Part shown: positions 16,931 through 25,300 of the stretch, in pieces
How the letters are laid out: each line of letters begins with the position of its first letter
Numbering within the stretch: the first letter of the stretch is position 1
Source: Flavobacteriales bacterium
Lineage (GTDB): Bacteria; Bacteroidota; Bacteroidia; Flavobacteriales; UBA1820
NCBI GenBank assembly: GCA_003150615.1
Contig: QALN01000002.1
Location: 81,693-145,692, forward strand
Length of the DNA: 64,000 bases
Reading direction: 5' to 3'
Notes under the pieces: generated by a model
The model's input: only the letters and a program-made list of their open reading frames with translations
Told to the model about the DNA's origin: nothing
The model's database searches: none
Translations under genes and position numbers: made by a program

Positions 16931-18565
16931 ATGGAAGATTTTCAAGGTAAATACAATGGTAAGCAGATAGAGCAGCTTTTGGATAAGGCTAATGATATTG
17001 ATCTTACCAAATATGCTCTTAAGACGGATAATGCCCCTACCGCCACGAAATTACAGGCGGCTAGAACCATAGCGCTGTCCGGGGCTGTTACCGGTAGTGT
17101 CTCATCGGACTTCGGAGACAACGTAACTATCTCCACGACATTGGCCAATTTTGATGCCTCTAAGATCGCGTCCGGAACCATCAGCATAGATAGGTTGCCT
17201 AAAGCAGCCTTAGAGAGAATGGTCGTGGTTGCTGATGATACGGCAAGGTTTAAACTTACTACAGCCACGGCTCAGGTCGGGGACACGGTTAAGGTAACGG
17301 CCACGAATAAGATGTATCTGGTCAAGGATGATAGTAAGTTGAATACCGAGGATGGTTACGAGCCTTATACGGCAAGTTCGGCGTCATCTGTGCCATGGTC
17401 TGGAGTGACCGGCAAACCTAACACCTTCGCTCCACCTACGGCGGCGGCCTCCACCTTAGGTGGCGTAAAGGTAGGATACACGACTTCTGGCAAGAACTAT
17501 AAGTTACAGGTTGACGCTTCTGGTAACGCTTTTGTTAATGTTCCATGGACAGATAATAATACGACCTATAATCAGGCCACGGCTGACACTTTAGGATTGG
17601 TTAAGATCGGTTATACCTCTAGTGGGAAGAACTATGCCGTATCCTTGGATGCTAATGGTAAGATGTATGTGAATGTCCCTTGGACTGACAATAACACGAC
17701 TTACACCCAAGCCACGAGCGATAATCTGGGTCTTGTTAAGATCGGATACTCTGCCAATGGCAAGAATTATCCGGTAGAGCTGGATAGTAGCGGAAAGATG
17801 TATGTTAATGTGCCTTGGACAGACACTAATACGACGTATGGTGTTGTAGGAGCTAACGGGTCTACAGGTCTGGTAAAGAACGGGAGTACGGTAACCAGCG
17901 CTTCTGGCTATACCGCCTGTCCTATTGTCAGTGGTGTCCCTTATTATAAAGACACTAATACCACTTACGCCAATATGAAGGCAGCTACGGCTTCAGCGGC
18001 TGGTGCTGCGGGATTGGTCCCGGCTCCCGCAGCGGGGAAACAGACGTCTTTTCTTCGTGGCGATGGAACATGGGTCGTGCCTACCAATACCACGTACGGG
18101 TTGGCCTCCACTTCCGCCAACGGCTTATTGAGACAGCTTAATGGTAGCACCTCTAATTTTATGCGTGGAGATGGTACATGGGCTACCCCTCCTAACACGA
18201 CATATGCCGTGGCCAACGAATCCACTAATGGATTGATGGCGGCCGCCGATAAGAAGACCGTGAACAGGCTTATAGGAGTTAATACGGTCACGACATTAGC
18301 CAACCTGCCTATCACCAAGAGAAGTATCACGGCCACGCTATCAGCGGCTACCACCCTATCCGTGGCGTCAGGTATGCAGATAGGAGAGGAGCTGATGATC
18401 AGGTGTGTCCCGTCTGCGGCCTTTACTCAAGCCATACCAAATTCAGGAGCTTATGTAAGCATGAGTGGTACTTCTATAATCACTACAGCTAACAAGCCTT
18501 TCGAGATAAATATCTGGTGTTACGCTTCAGGCAAGTATAGCATCGCCGTTAAAGAACAAGATTAA
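16931..18565 (+). CDS. Tail fibre-like protein with tandem repeats, 544 aa
   Basis: 544 residues, rich in Thr, Ser, Ala, Gly and Asn. The N-terminus (YNGKQIEQLLDKAND) is a short helix. Residues about 175-305 contain three copies of a 45-residue unit (LGLVKIGY...SGK.Y...VNVPWTDNNTTY). Further weaker repeats follow (FLRGDGTW and FMRGDGTW, each with an NTTY motif). The C-terminus is a beta-type domain of about 90 residues. This is the usual build of a trimeric phage fibre or head-fibre shaft with a receptor-facing tip. It starts the receptor-binding block, which continues with the 349-aa protein 10 bases later. Confidence 0.8.
   Translation: MEDFQGKYNGKQIEQLLDKANDIDLTKYALKTDNAPTATKLQAARTIALSGAVTGSVSSDFGDNVTISTTLANFDASKIASGTISIDRLPKAALERMVVVADDTARFKLTTATAQVGDTVKVTATNKMYLVKDDSKLNTEDGYEPYTASSASSVPWSGVTGKPNTFAPPTAAASTLGGVKVGYTTSGKNYKLQVDASGNAFVNVPWTDNNTTYNQATADTLGLVKIGYTSSGKNYAVSLDANGKMYVNVPWTDNNTTYTQATSDNLGLVKIGYSANGKNYPVELDSSGKMYVNVPWTDTNTTYGVVGANGSTGLVKNGSTVTSASGYTACPIVSGVPYYKDTNTTYANMKAATASAAGAAGLVPAPAAGKQTSFLRGDGTWVVPTNTTYGLASTSANGLLRQLNGSTSNFMRGDGTWATPPNTTYAVANESTNGLMAAADKKTVNRLIGVNTVTTLANLPITKRSITATLSAATTLSVASGMQIGEELMIRCVPSAAFTQAIPNSGAYVSMSGTSIITTANKPFEINIWCYASGKYSIAVKEQD
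17453..17857 (+). repeat. Three tandem 135-bp repeats in the fibre gene
   Basis: Units begin at 17453, 17588 and 17723, each 135 bp (45 codons). The third diverges after the NTTY motif. The unit encodes one shaft repeat; copy number could change by recombination without breaking the frame. Confidence 0.75.
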
Positions 18566-18575
18566 AGAATAGATT

Positions 18576-19625
18576 ATGGCATATACATATATAAACAGGG
18601 AAATATATCCCAATATGTTGGTTTTAGACGAACCTCTTGATGATAATTACGCTAAGGGTAATAGCTATGATGATTATATTAATGGCAATCCGATTCCATG
18701 GATAGAGCTGGGAGAGGAGCAATTGGCGTTCAAGGAAGCTAATCCTAAAGCCACGGTTAAGGAGATCATTGAAGCTAGGCTAGATGAGTCGAGGATTCTT
18801 AACGAGGAGAAATTGGCTAAATATGAGGAGCTGAGATCTTATGAGACTGAAAATCTCCATGAGTTTTTCTTGGATGATCAAGATATTTATATTCCTGAAT
18901 ATGACAGACGTAGCGCTTTGGCTGATGGGGCTATAGTCGGTAAGATAACGATTATGGGTCTGGAGTTCGATATGACGGAAGGCAAGATCTTGATCGGGAT
19001 GATGGATAAGTACGATAACGATCTGACAACGGCGTTAGGGGACAAGCGAAAGCTGATCAGTATAGCCACTACCGTAGAACAGGTGAGAGCTGTCGATGTT
19101 CAGTCCGGCTATCCTGATAAGGTAAGTGTTACCACGGCGTACATCCAGCAACAGGCGAAGGAGAAGGATGCTCTCGATCCTCAAAAAGTAGCTGTCGAGT
19201 TTTTTAGGATGTTGGTTAATGACAAATCTTTATCCTTATCATCCAACGAGAAATTGGATGTTAAGGTCCTATTTCCTATATGGGGACAAGAAGGAGCGGA
19301 GTTCGGGCTATCCGTGGATACCGGATTTTGTCTTAGGGTAGTTAAGGAGGATACGGATATCCTTTACGAGGTTATCCAGCCTCATACGTTATCGTCAGAA
19401 TGGGAGCCTGGACTCAGTACGGCCTCCTTATATAAGGTTGTTGACAAGGAGCATGCCGGGACTATAGATGATCCTATCCCTTATTTCCCTCCTATGGAGA
19501 TATTTAAGGATAAATATTACATTCAGAACGCTGACGTGTATAAATGCACAAGGGATAGTGGAACTCCTCTTAGTCATAATTTAAAGGACTTAGTAGGGTT
19601 GTATGTTGAGGTTGTACAGGGCTAG
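18576..19625 (+). CDS. Tail protein with C-terminal carbohydrate-binding-like domains, 349 aa
   Basis: 349 residues. The N-terminal part is helical (residues 40-110, Glu/Lys-rich) and then beta. From about residue 225 there is a segment with an LFPIWGQ start, VIQPHTLSSEWEPG and ASLYKVV, matching the small CBM5/12-like (chitin-binding type) domain often found on phage tail proteins. It is followed by a segment ending KCTRDSGTPLSHNLKDLVG that resembles a second such unit. It probably binds host surface glycans as part of the adsorption apparatus. It is co-transcribed with the fibre gene. Confidence 0.7.
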   Translation: MAYTYINREIYPNMLVLDEPLDDNYAKGNSYDDYINGNPIPWIELGEEQLAFKEANPKATVKEIIEARLDESRILNEEKLAKYEELRSYETENLHEFFLDDQDIYIPEYDRRSALADGAIVGKITIMGLEFDMTEGKILIGMMDKYDNDLTTALGDKRKLISIATTVEQVRAVDVQSGYPDKVSVTTAYIQQQAKEKDALDPQKVAVEFFRMLVNDKSLSLSSNEKLDVKVLFPIWGQEGAEFGLSVDTGFCLRVVKEDTDILYEVIQPHTLSSEWEPGLSTASLYKVVDKEHAGTIDDPIPYFPPMEIFKDKYYIQNADVYKCTRDSGTPLSHNLKDLVGLYVEVVQG

Positions 19626-19635
19626 TCGTATCTAT

Positions 19636-19643
19636 CCCCCCCC
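19636..19643 (+). repeat. C8 homopolymer between -33 and -7 of the next promoter
   Basis: Eight C directly precede the -7 box TATATTTG at 19644. Any change in length alters the -33/-7 spacing of the promoter for the BACON-like gene. Confidence 0.65.
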
Positions 19644-19651
19644 TATATTTG
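19644..19651 (+). promoter_or_regulatory. Bacteroides-type -7 promoter box
   Basis: TATATTTG 62 bases before ATG 19714, preceded by the C8 tract. An A-rich AATAAATAGATT stretch before the ATG replaces a Shine-Dalgarno site. Confidence 0.6.
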
Positions 19652-19713
19652 GCTTGTGATATGATACAAGTTGTTTTTGGCATGATAAAATGACATTTAT
19701 AAATAAATAGATT

Positions 19714-20373
19714 ATGGCTTCACAAAAATTTGGTTTCGTAACTGTCGACCCGGTATCAGGATCAGGAGATCAGGCGGTTAATTTCTCCGGTGAGAAACAC
19801 ACCGGTCGTCTTCAACGCACTATCAACTTTACGGTCAACACGAACGGCGGGGCTAAGAAGGCGTTGGTAGTTAATCAGGCAGCGGCTGCTGAGGCGGTAA
19901 GATCAGACAGCCCTAACGCTTCCGTACAAAAGGCAGGTGGTAATGTTACCATCACCGGTAAGTCTAACAGTGCTAAGCTTACGTTTGCGGTCATGTCGGC
20001 TGAGGAGAACGGGCTTACGTTACAGCTCCCGGCTAACTACACGGCGGCTGGAAAGACTACGGCTAACGGAGCGGTTATCACCGGCGACCCCGGAGCCGCT
20101 GGCGAGTTCGTTTGGAGCATCACGATCTCGGACGTACCGGCCAACGTCACGATCGATGAACTGACGGCTACATTGAAAGTAACCGCCGCTGGTGGTCAGG
20201 CAGCCAACGTGACGGTAACGCAAGCCGCTGGAGACTCTACTATCGAGCTTGACGAGGAGATTATTAGCTTGGATATAAATGGTACTCAACAGACGGTTAA
20301 CGTAACATCTAATGACAGCTGGACATGGGCGCAAGCAGCCGCCAGAACCGTGTTGAGGATGATGAGACGATAA
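19714..20373 (+). CDS. BACON-like receptor-binding protein, C-terminus probably frameshifted
   Basis: 219 residues as read. The first about 60 (VTVDPVSGSGDQAVNF, then ALVVNQAAA) form a BACON/Ig-like module also present at the start of the DGR-type protein at 20462. Two more beta modules follow. The annotated end after SNDSWTW is an Ala/Arg-rich tail unlike a BACON domain. Adding one G to GGG 20327-20329 gives a chain ending VEDDETITVRR and stopping at 20387, the typical TIT.R end of a BACON repeat. This suggests a 1-base deletion in gene or assembly. Role: surface-exposed adhesin, inferred. Confidence 0.7.
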   Translation: MASQKFGFVTVDPVSGSGDQAVNFSGEKHTGRLQRTINFTVNTNGGAKKALVVNQAAAAEAVRSDSPNASVQKAGGNVTITGKSNSAKLTFAVMSAEENGLTLQLPANYTAAGKTTANGAVITGDPGAAGEFVWSITISDVPANVTIDELTATLKVTAAGGQAANVTVTQAAGDSTIELDEEIISLDINGTQQTVNVTSNDSWTWAQAAARTVLRMMRR

Positions 20374-20437
20374 CAGTTAGGAGATAATGGTATCGAACCT
20401 CAATTGGATAAATCCGGTTGGGGTTTATTTGTTTTGT

Positions 20438-20445
20438 TATCTTTG
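20438..20445 (+). promoter_or_regulatory. Bacteroides-type -7 promoter box
   Basis: TATCTTTG with TTTG elements upstream, 17 bases before ATG 20462. It decides the start of the next gene: the frame is open from 20387 but the promoter lies inside that extension. Confidence 0.65.
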
Positions 20446-20461
20446 CAATAGAACGAAAAAA

Positions 20462-21475
20462 ATGATATATATGGATAATGATTTGAATATTAATTGGAAG
20501 GACGGGGTAGGTGAGGTAACGGGCCAGTCTCTGACCGTCAGCCCCGGGTCCGGGACCGGTAGCGCCGCTGTTTCCTTTGGCTCGGTAATGAACAAAGGTC
20601 TTGACCGTACTCTTGAGTTGGAGATAACAATCCCCCTCAAAGGCGTTAAGAAGACGCTTACGGTGAATCAGGAGGGATGTAGGCAGGCTTATATCACAAG
20701 CGACGGTAAACGGTGGCTGACTAGCGACAATCGGGTGTATGGGGTGTTGAAGAGTGACGCTCCGTGTCAGTGCAACGGTACTTGCCTTATTTCTTATGTT
20801 CGCCCTGATGGAAGTATAACGTACACACCTTCCGATGATTGTATAGGCGTTGTCCTTAACGCTCAAGGTAAGAGATTTATGATTGAGAAATATGAGGATC
20901 TTAATGAAAGCTATGTAACAGCCGGAGCCGGGAAGGACAGCACTTCCATTTTTTATTGGGGTGGATATGGTACGGATCAGACCGGCATTACAAATTATGA
21001 CAAAGTAGATGGAAGTGATATTAGAGGTTACCTAAAACCGGAGTCGGGTTCATACAATGGTACCCCTAACCTTTCGGCAAATATTACTGCCTGGACAAGC
21101 GGGGCTTTATCTGATTGGAATGGGAAAGCCAATTCCAATGTATTAAAAGGGGTGACTACCGGTGGTGGGTCTTATACTTCCTATGCGACAATTGGCCATG
21201 TGCTTAATACGTTCTTAGCTAGTGCTGACGCTAAAGGATATGATGATTGGTATATCCCATCATGCGCTCAACTTGCGTTAATATTTATGAACTTGACGAG
21301 TGTCAATAACGCATTATCGGCTATTGGTGGACAACAACTCAGTCCATCCAAAGCCTATTGGGTTAGCTCAAAGTTTGACTCCAACAGCGGGCATCGCGTG
21401 TACTTCAAAAATGGCAGCGTGAACGGCAGCAGTAAGGGCAGCCGTTATAGTGTGCGGTTCATCAGGGACATTTAA
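20462..21475 (+). CDS. DGR-type variable receptor-binding protein (BACON-like + C-type-lectin fold)
   Basis: 337 residues from ATG 20462 (ATG 20471 also possible). Residues about 10-75 form the BACON-like module ending TLTVNQEG. From about residue 120 the chain has the C-type-lectin/FGE-like fold of DGR targets: GVVLNAQGKRFMIEKYEDL, GYDDWYIPSCAQLALIF, then the C-terminal segment YWVSSKFDSNSGHRVYF and RYSVRFIRDI. The last about 30 codons are strongly biased to AGC, GGC, AAC, CGC and TAC, unlike the rest of the gene, as expected where template AAC codons are mutated by a retroelement. No reverse transcriptase or template repeat is in this window. It would form the variable tip that binds the host. 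Confidence 0.75.
   Translation: MIYMDNDLNINWKDGVGEVTGQSLTVSPGSGTGSAAVSFGSVMNKGLDRTLELEITIPLKGVKKTLTVNQEGCRQAYITSDGKRWLTSDNRVYGVLKSDAPCQCNGTCLISYVRPDGSITYTPSDDCIGVVLNAQGKRFMIEKYEDLNESYVTAGAGKDSTSIFYWGGYGTDQTGITNYDKVDGSDIRGYLKPESGSYNGTPNLSANITAWTSGALSDWNGKANSNVLKGVTTGGGSYTSYATIGHVLNTFLASADAKGYDDWYIPSCAQLALIFMNLTSVNNALSAIGGQQLSPSKAYWVSSKFDSNSGHRVYFKNGSVNGSSKGSRYSVRFIRDI
21363..21475 (+). other. Candidate DGR variable region (VR)
   Basis: The last 37 codons run through SSKFDSNSG, NGSVNGSSKGSR and VRFIRDI. This matches the layout of DGR variable repeats, where positions derived from AAC in the template become N, S, G, R, H or Y. Codon choice changes abruptly at about 21363 relative to the upstream part of the gene. 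Confidence 0.6.
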
Positions 21476-21510
21476 CCATGGAACTGCTTTGTTTTTACAA
21501 AATTTGTAAT

Positions 21511-21518
21511 TACATTTG
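21511..21518 (+). promoter_or_regulatory. Bacteroides-type -7 promoter box
   Basis: TACATTTG with TTTG at 21488-21491 upstream; directly followed by leader RNA copy 4. Confidence 0.65.
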
Positions 21519-21609
21519 TGGCGCATGTTCATCACCATGCTTTTCATCGCTAATTTATTATAAAGGGATACAGGTCTGTGATGGGATCGGTATCCCTCTA
21601 TTTTTTAAT
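21519..21609 (+). promoter_or_regulatory. Structured leader RNA, copy 4
   Basis: Hairpin 1 pairs GCATG 21523-21527 with CATGC 21536-21540 around the 8-nt loop TTCATCAC. Hairpin 2 pairs AGGGATAC 21564-21571 with GTATCCCT 21590-21597 and ends 12 nt before the ATG. Loop 1 pairs with GTGATGGG 21578-21585 inside loop 2 (6 Watson-Crick plus 2 G-U pairs). Hairpin 1 has exactly the stem and loop lengths of copies 1 and 2. The AAGATATT linker motif is absent here. Confidence 0.75.
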
Positions 21610-21888
21610 ATGGAGAAGATAAATGTTTTCGATGTTCAGATTCCTGATGGAAGACAAATCCGTTGTATGTCGTATAATAAGGTTACTTATTTTGATCTTG
21701 ACGATATATGTAAGTTATGTTTCAGTTCATACGATTTACATGATGTGGCTGATACCAAGGTTATGAGTGAGTTCCTGCACCGTGATGGTGATCGTTATTG
21801 GGTTACGGTAGATGGCGTAAGGCAGTTGTATCGTAGAGTTGAGTGTAAGATGTGTTTTGAGGTTATAGAAAAATTAAGGGGATTATGA
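21610..21888 (+). CDS. Small BRO/KilA-N-like regulator behind leader RNA copy 4
   Basis: 92 residues from ATG 21610, a start set by the leader; the frame itself is open from 21478. The sequence, with VTYFDLDDICKLCFSSYDLH and DRYWVTVDGVRQLY, resembles the compact N-terminal DNA-binding part of BRO/KilA-N type antirepressors (a beta hairpin, a DLDDIC helix, then a WVTVDG strand). It ends with an ATGA overlap to the metalloprotease-like gene, so the two are translationally coupled. Confidence 0.65.
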   Translation: MEKINVFDVQIPDGRQIRCMSYNKVTYFDLDDICKLCFSSYDLHDVADTKVMSEFLHRDGDRYWVTVDGVRQLYRRVECKMCFEVIEKLRGL

Positions 21889-22286
21889 GAGAAAAGAAAT
21901 TTGATTTCGTGATATATCCGTTGGATTTGATTATCACGGTTGGATTAGATTATAAGACGTTGTGTGATCGTTTCGAGAATATGGAACCTGAGCATAATGG
22001 GGAATGGGGAAATAAGGAGGATATGGACAAGGAAGCGTCTTTTGTGAATTTGGTAAAGGATAGGGATGATGATGGTCGATTCGCTATACTTTGGAACTTT
22101 TCGAGCGATGATGATATAACGATAAAAAATACCTGCCATGAGTCATTTCATGTAGCCATGAGTGTATGTCAGTTTTGTAATATGTCGCTTGGATTTAAGG
22201 TTGGAGAGGATGAGCACGCAGCGTATATAGCTGGTTTCGCTGGTGGTTGTGCTTATGATTTTCTCTATAGTAATAGTACAGAATAG
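21885..22286 (+). CDS. Putative zinc metallopeptidase-like protein (HExxH)
   Basis: 133 residues. Residues 85-89 are HESFH, an HExxH zinc site preceded by a Cys, and the downstream EDEHAAYIAGFAG (about 108-120) could supply the third ligand, as in gluzincin-type peptidases. No signal peptide. Small proteins of this type are common in Bacteroidales phages and their targets are unknown. Coupled (ATGA) to the BRO-like gene; ends before the terminator at 22320. Confidence 0.65.
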   Translation: MREKKFDFVIYPLDLIITVGLDYKTLCDRFENMEPEHNGEWGNKEDMDKEASFVNLVKDRDDDGRFAILWNFSSDDDITIKNTCHESFHVAMSVCQFCNMSLGFKVGEDEHAAYIAGFAGGCAYDFLYSNSTE

Positions 22287-22319
22287 ATATAGATTCATTT
22301 GTGAAATATAAGAATATCA

Positions 22320-22346
22320 GCCTCCGCTTATTTGTGGGGGCTTTTT
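22320..22346 (+). terminator. Rho-independent terminator
   Basis: GCCTCCGC 22320-22327 pairs with GTGGGGGC 22334-22341 (G-U pairs included) and is followed by TTTTT. It ends the BRO-like/metallopeptidase unit. Confidence 0.8.
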
Positions 22347-22349
22347 GTT

Positions 22350-22357
22350 TATCTTTG
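22350..22357 (+). promoter_or_regulatory. Bacteroides-type -7 promoter box of the giant gene
   Basis: TATCTTTG 16 bases before ATG 22374. It places the start at 22374 rather than at the earlier in-frame ATG 22332, which lies upstream of the promoter. Confidence 0.7.
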
Positions 22358-22373
22358 TCAAAAACATGAAGTT

Positions 22374-25300
22374 ATGTCAAGTTGCGTAATTAAAAGAAAT
22401 AGTAAGGGTAAGATAACCCGTGTCTTGACCCCTTCCGGAGAGGTATCTACCTTATTCGATAAGATAGCGGGTATAGCCGCCGTAAGTGACCTTAATAAGG
22501 CCGCTGAAGCTTATATGACTATTTATAACGATAAGTTCAGGTCTAAGTTCGGAGACTGGACGAGATCCGTGCCAAGGAATAAGGAGGCGGCCAGATCCAT
22601 AAGCGCCAGACTTAGCGCCAGCGAGTGGGGGCAACTTATGTCAGCCAAGGTCTTGTCCGCCATAAGCGATATGGATGCCCCGGCGTTGGCCAGAAGCCTT
22701 GGGAATAGCGACAATGTCGTGGCTTATCTTACCTCCGGAGAGGTAGGTGATGTCAATGATATGGCTGTGGTAGATACGTCCACGGTACAGGAGGTGGATC
22801 TGGATTCCATAAACGAGGATAATATTGGCGATACGATACTGAAAGAGGCGTCATGGGATGATATAAGGGCTATCAGGGAGAATATAGATATTAAGGAGAC
22901 AGCCCGTATGTTATGGAAGGCCGTGGAAAGCGCTTTTATCGGGCAACGACCTAATATCAGGGTGAAGGGTGGAAATATAGATGGTGAGATTATATTTTCT
23001 GGTAATGTCTTGCCTTTAAATGATATCGAGAATTATACGCCTCCATCTTCAAGATTGGTATATGATTCCGGTGAGCCTCGCCTGTTCTTTAGATCGGATG
23101 ATGGCAAGGTATATGATACTTACGCCAACGCCATAAAAGGCTCGTCCGGCGGGCGGGTCGAGGCCGGGTTCTTGGCCGGCAGTGTCGAGGAGGGCGACGT
23201 CCCGTCTGGTGCGGCTGACATCTTCTTTGGCTCCTCCTCCATAACCCTTAATAATAACGAGTCATTCATCCCGGTCCTTGGTGTTAGCTCAGACTCTAAT
23301 ATAAGCACCCGTGGAGGGTTTGTCAATTACCTTATCAAGAAAGGTATGTTAAGCGGTGAGCGTATAAGGCTGGGGGATAGGTATTATCTTACCGGGGTCG
23401 GCAACTCCGATGGTCTTAAGATCTATAACGCTATGGATGCCTTATCCAGCCTTAGGAATAGATTTGGAAGTCAGTCCTCTGAGATGAACGTATTGGGTTC
23501 TATAGGTTTTGATACGGAGGTGAGCGACGATCTTGATCTTATCACGACATCCGGGGAGAAGGTCACGGTAAGCAGGTCTGAGATTAAAGGCATGTTAAGG
23601 CAAGGGCGGTTCGAGGAACTTAATAACAGGTATGATGGGTTCATGGAGCTAGCGCTATCGTTGATGATGGAGGATAACGCCTTATATGGGAGTAATGTCC
23701 GTGGCGTTATTGAGAACGAGAAGGCGGAAGATCTTCAAAACAGGACCGATATAACCAACGTCTTATCCACATTAGGTATCCGTGTGATGGGTATGTCCGA
23801 ATATATGGACAAGTATAAGATGCGTAATGGCGTAGATCCTTCCGCTAGGGCGTTATCCGATATGGCTAATGGCGTGATAGCATTGGCTGAGGGGGCTACG
23901 GTAGAGGATCTTAATGAGGAGGTGGCTCACTTCTTGATCGATACTTATCGTAACCAGCAGGAGATTGACGAGGTTCTGGACTCTGTTGTCGGCACGCCAT
24001 TATGGAATCAATTCGCCGGTCGTTACTATGAGGTGTATGGGAAGGAATACCAAGGGGAGGAACTGGATCGGATGGTGAAGCGGGAGATCCTAGGTAAGAC
24101 GTTGTCCCAGCGGTTCGTACCGGGCATGGAACAGGCGGTGGAGGATCTGGCCTCGTCCGAGGACGCCCAGCTCTCCTTGTTTGGCAGGATAATCCGGGCT
24201 ATACGGAATTTCTTCTCTACTCAAAGATCAGACTTGAATAAGGTTCTTGATAGGATAAAGGAGTCGGCGTTAGCTGATGACCCAAGCGCATTTGACGTGC
24301 TTCTGTTAAAGGATAGCGACCATCTCATGTACTCATTATCGGATGTTGATGTGGCTAATAAGTTGATCAAGAACGGTAGGTCATTGGAAAGACTATATAC
24401 CAGATTGCAGAGGATGAGGTCAAGCCAAAGCCAGAGGATCGGTGAGAGTATCTCCCTTCTACGTGATATAGGCGAGAAGGTAAGACAAGTCGGGGGTGAG
24501 CTAAATAAGAATAACAACCTATTATCCACCAAGAGCGTCATAGCGACCGCCAAGGCTGAGGTGGAGTATTTGGTCACTGTCGCCAGTAGCTTACGTAAGA
24601 GCGGAAAAGGATTGGATTATGAGACGATACAGGTTATCGATAACGTATATGGGGAGATCGTGCCACTTGTCAGGAACCTTCGTGGATTCGTCAATAATCA
24701 GGCGGCTGATTATTATGGCAGCAATAAGGTTGGCATGGTAGAGGATATGGATGATATATTACGTATGGCTGAGACATCCATGTCCGATATAAACGCCCTT
24801 AAAAGTGATCGTAACGAGGATTGGCTGGATGGACAGCTTCGGATGTTCAATATCCCGGAAAGGTACTGGAATGGGATAAAGAAGTTGGTGGATAACATCC
24901 ATAAGGATATCAATGTCATGTCCCGGTTCTTTGGTACGCTGGAGCATAGTGGTAACGCTATTTTAGGTATGTTGGGCCAACGTCTAGCCAAGGCTCATAG
25001 TGAAGCCCATACCGAAGGTATATCCAATATCAATAAGATGACTAGGATGATGAAAGAGCGTGGATGGGGGATAAAGGATAATGAGGATCTTATACAGAAG
25101 ATAAATGGGAAGAACTCGGATTACCTTGACTCGTCCCGTGATTTCGCTAAATACGATTTACTACTCAGGACCGAGCAGGCTAAGGCTATTATCGATATAT
25201 ATGATCTTAAGAATGTTACGGGTAAGACCGAGAAACAACTTATCGACCTTCTTCTATCCGATAGAGGCCTTAAGGTGAAGACCCGTGACGACATAGTAGG

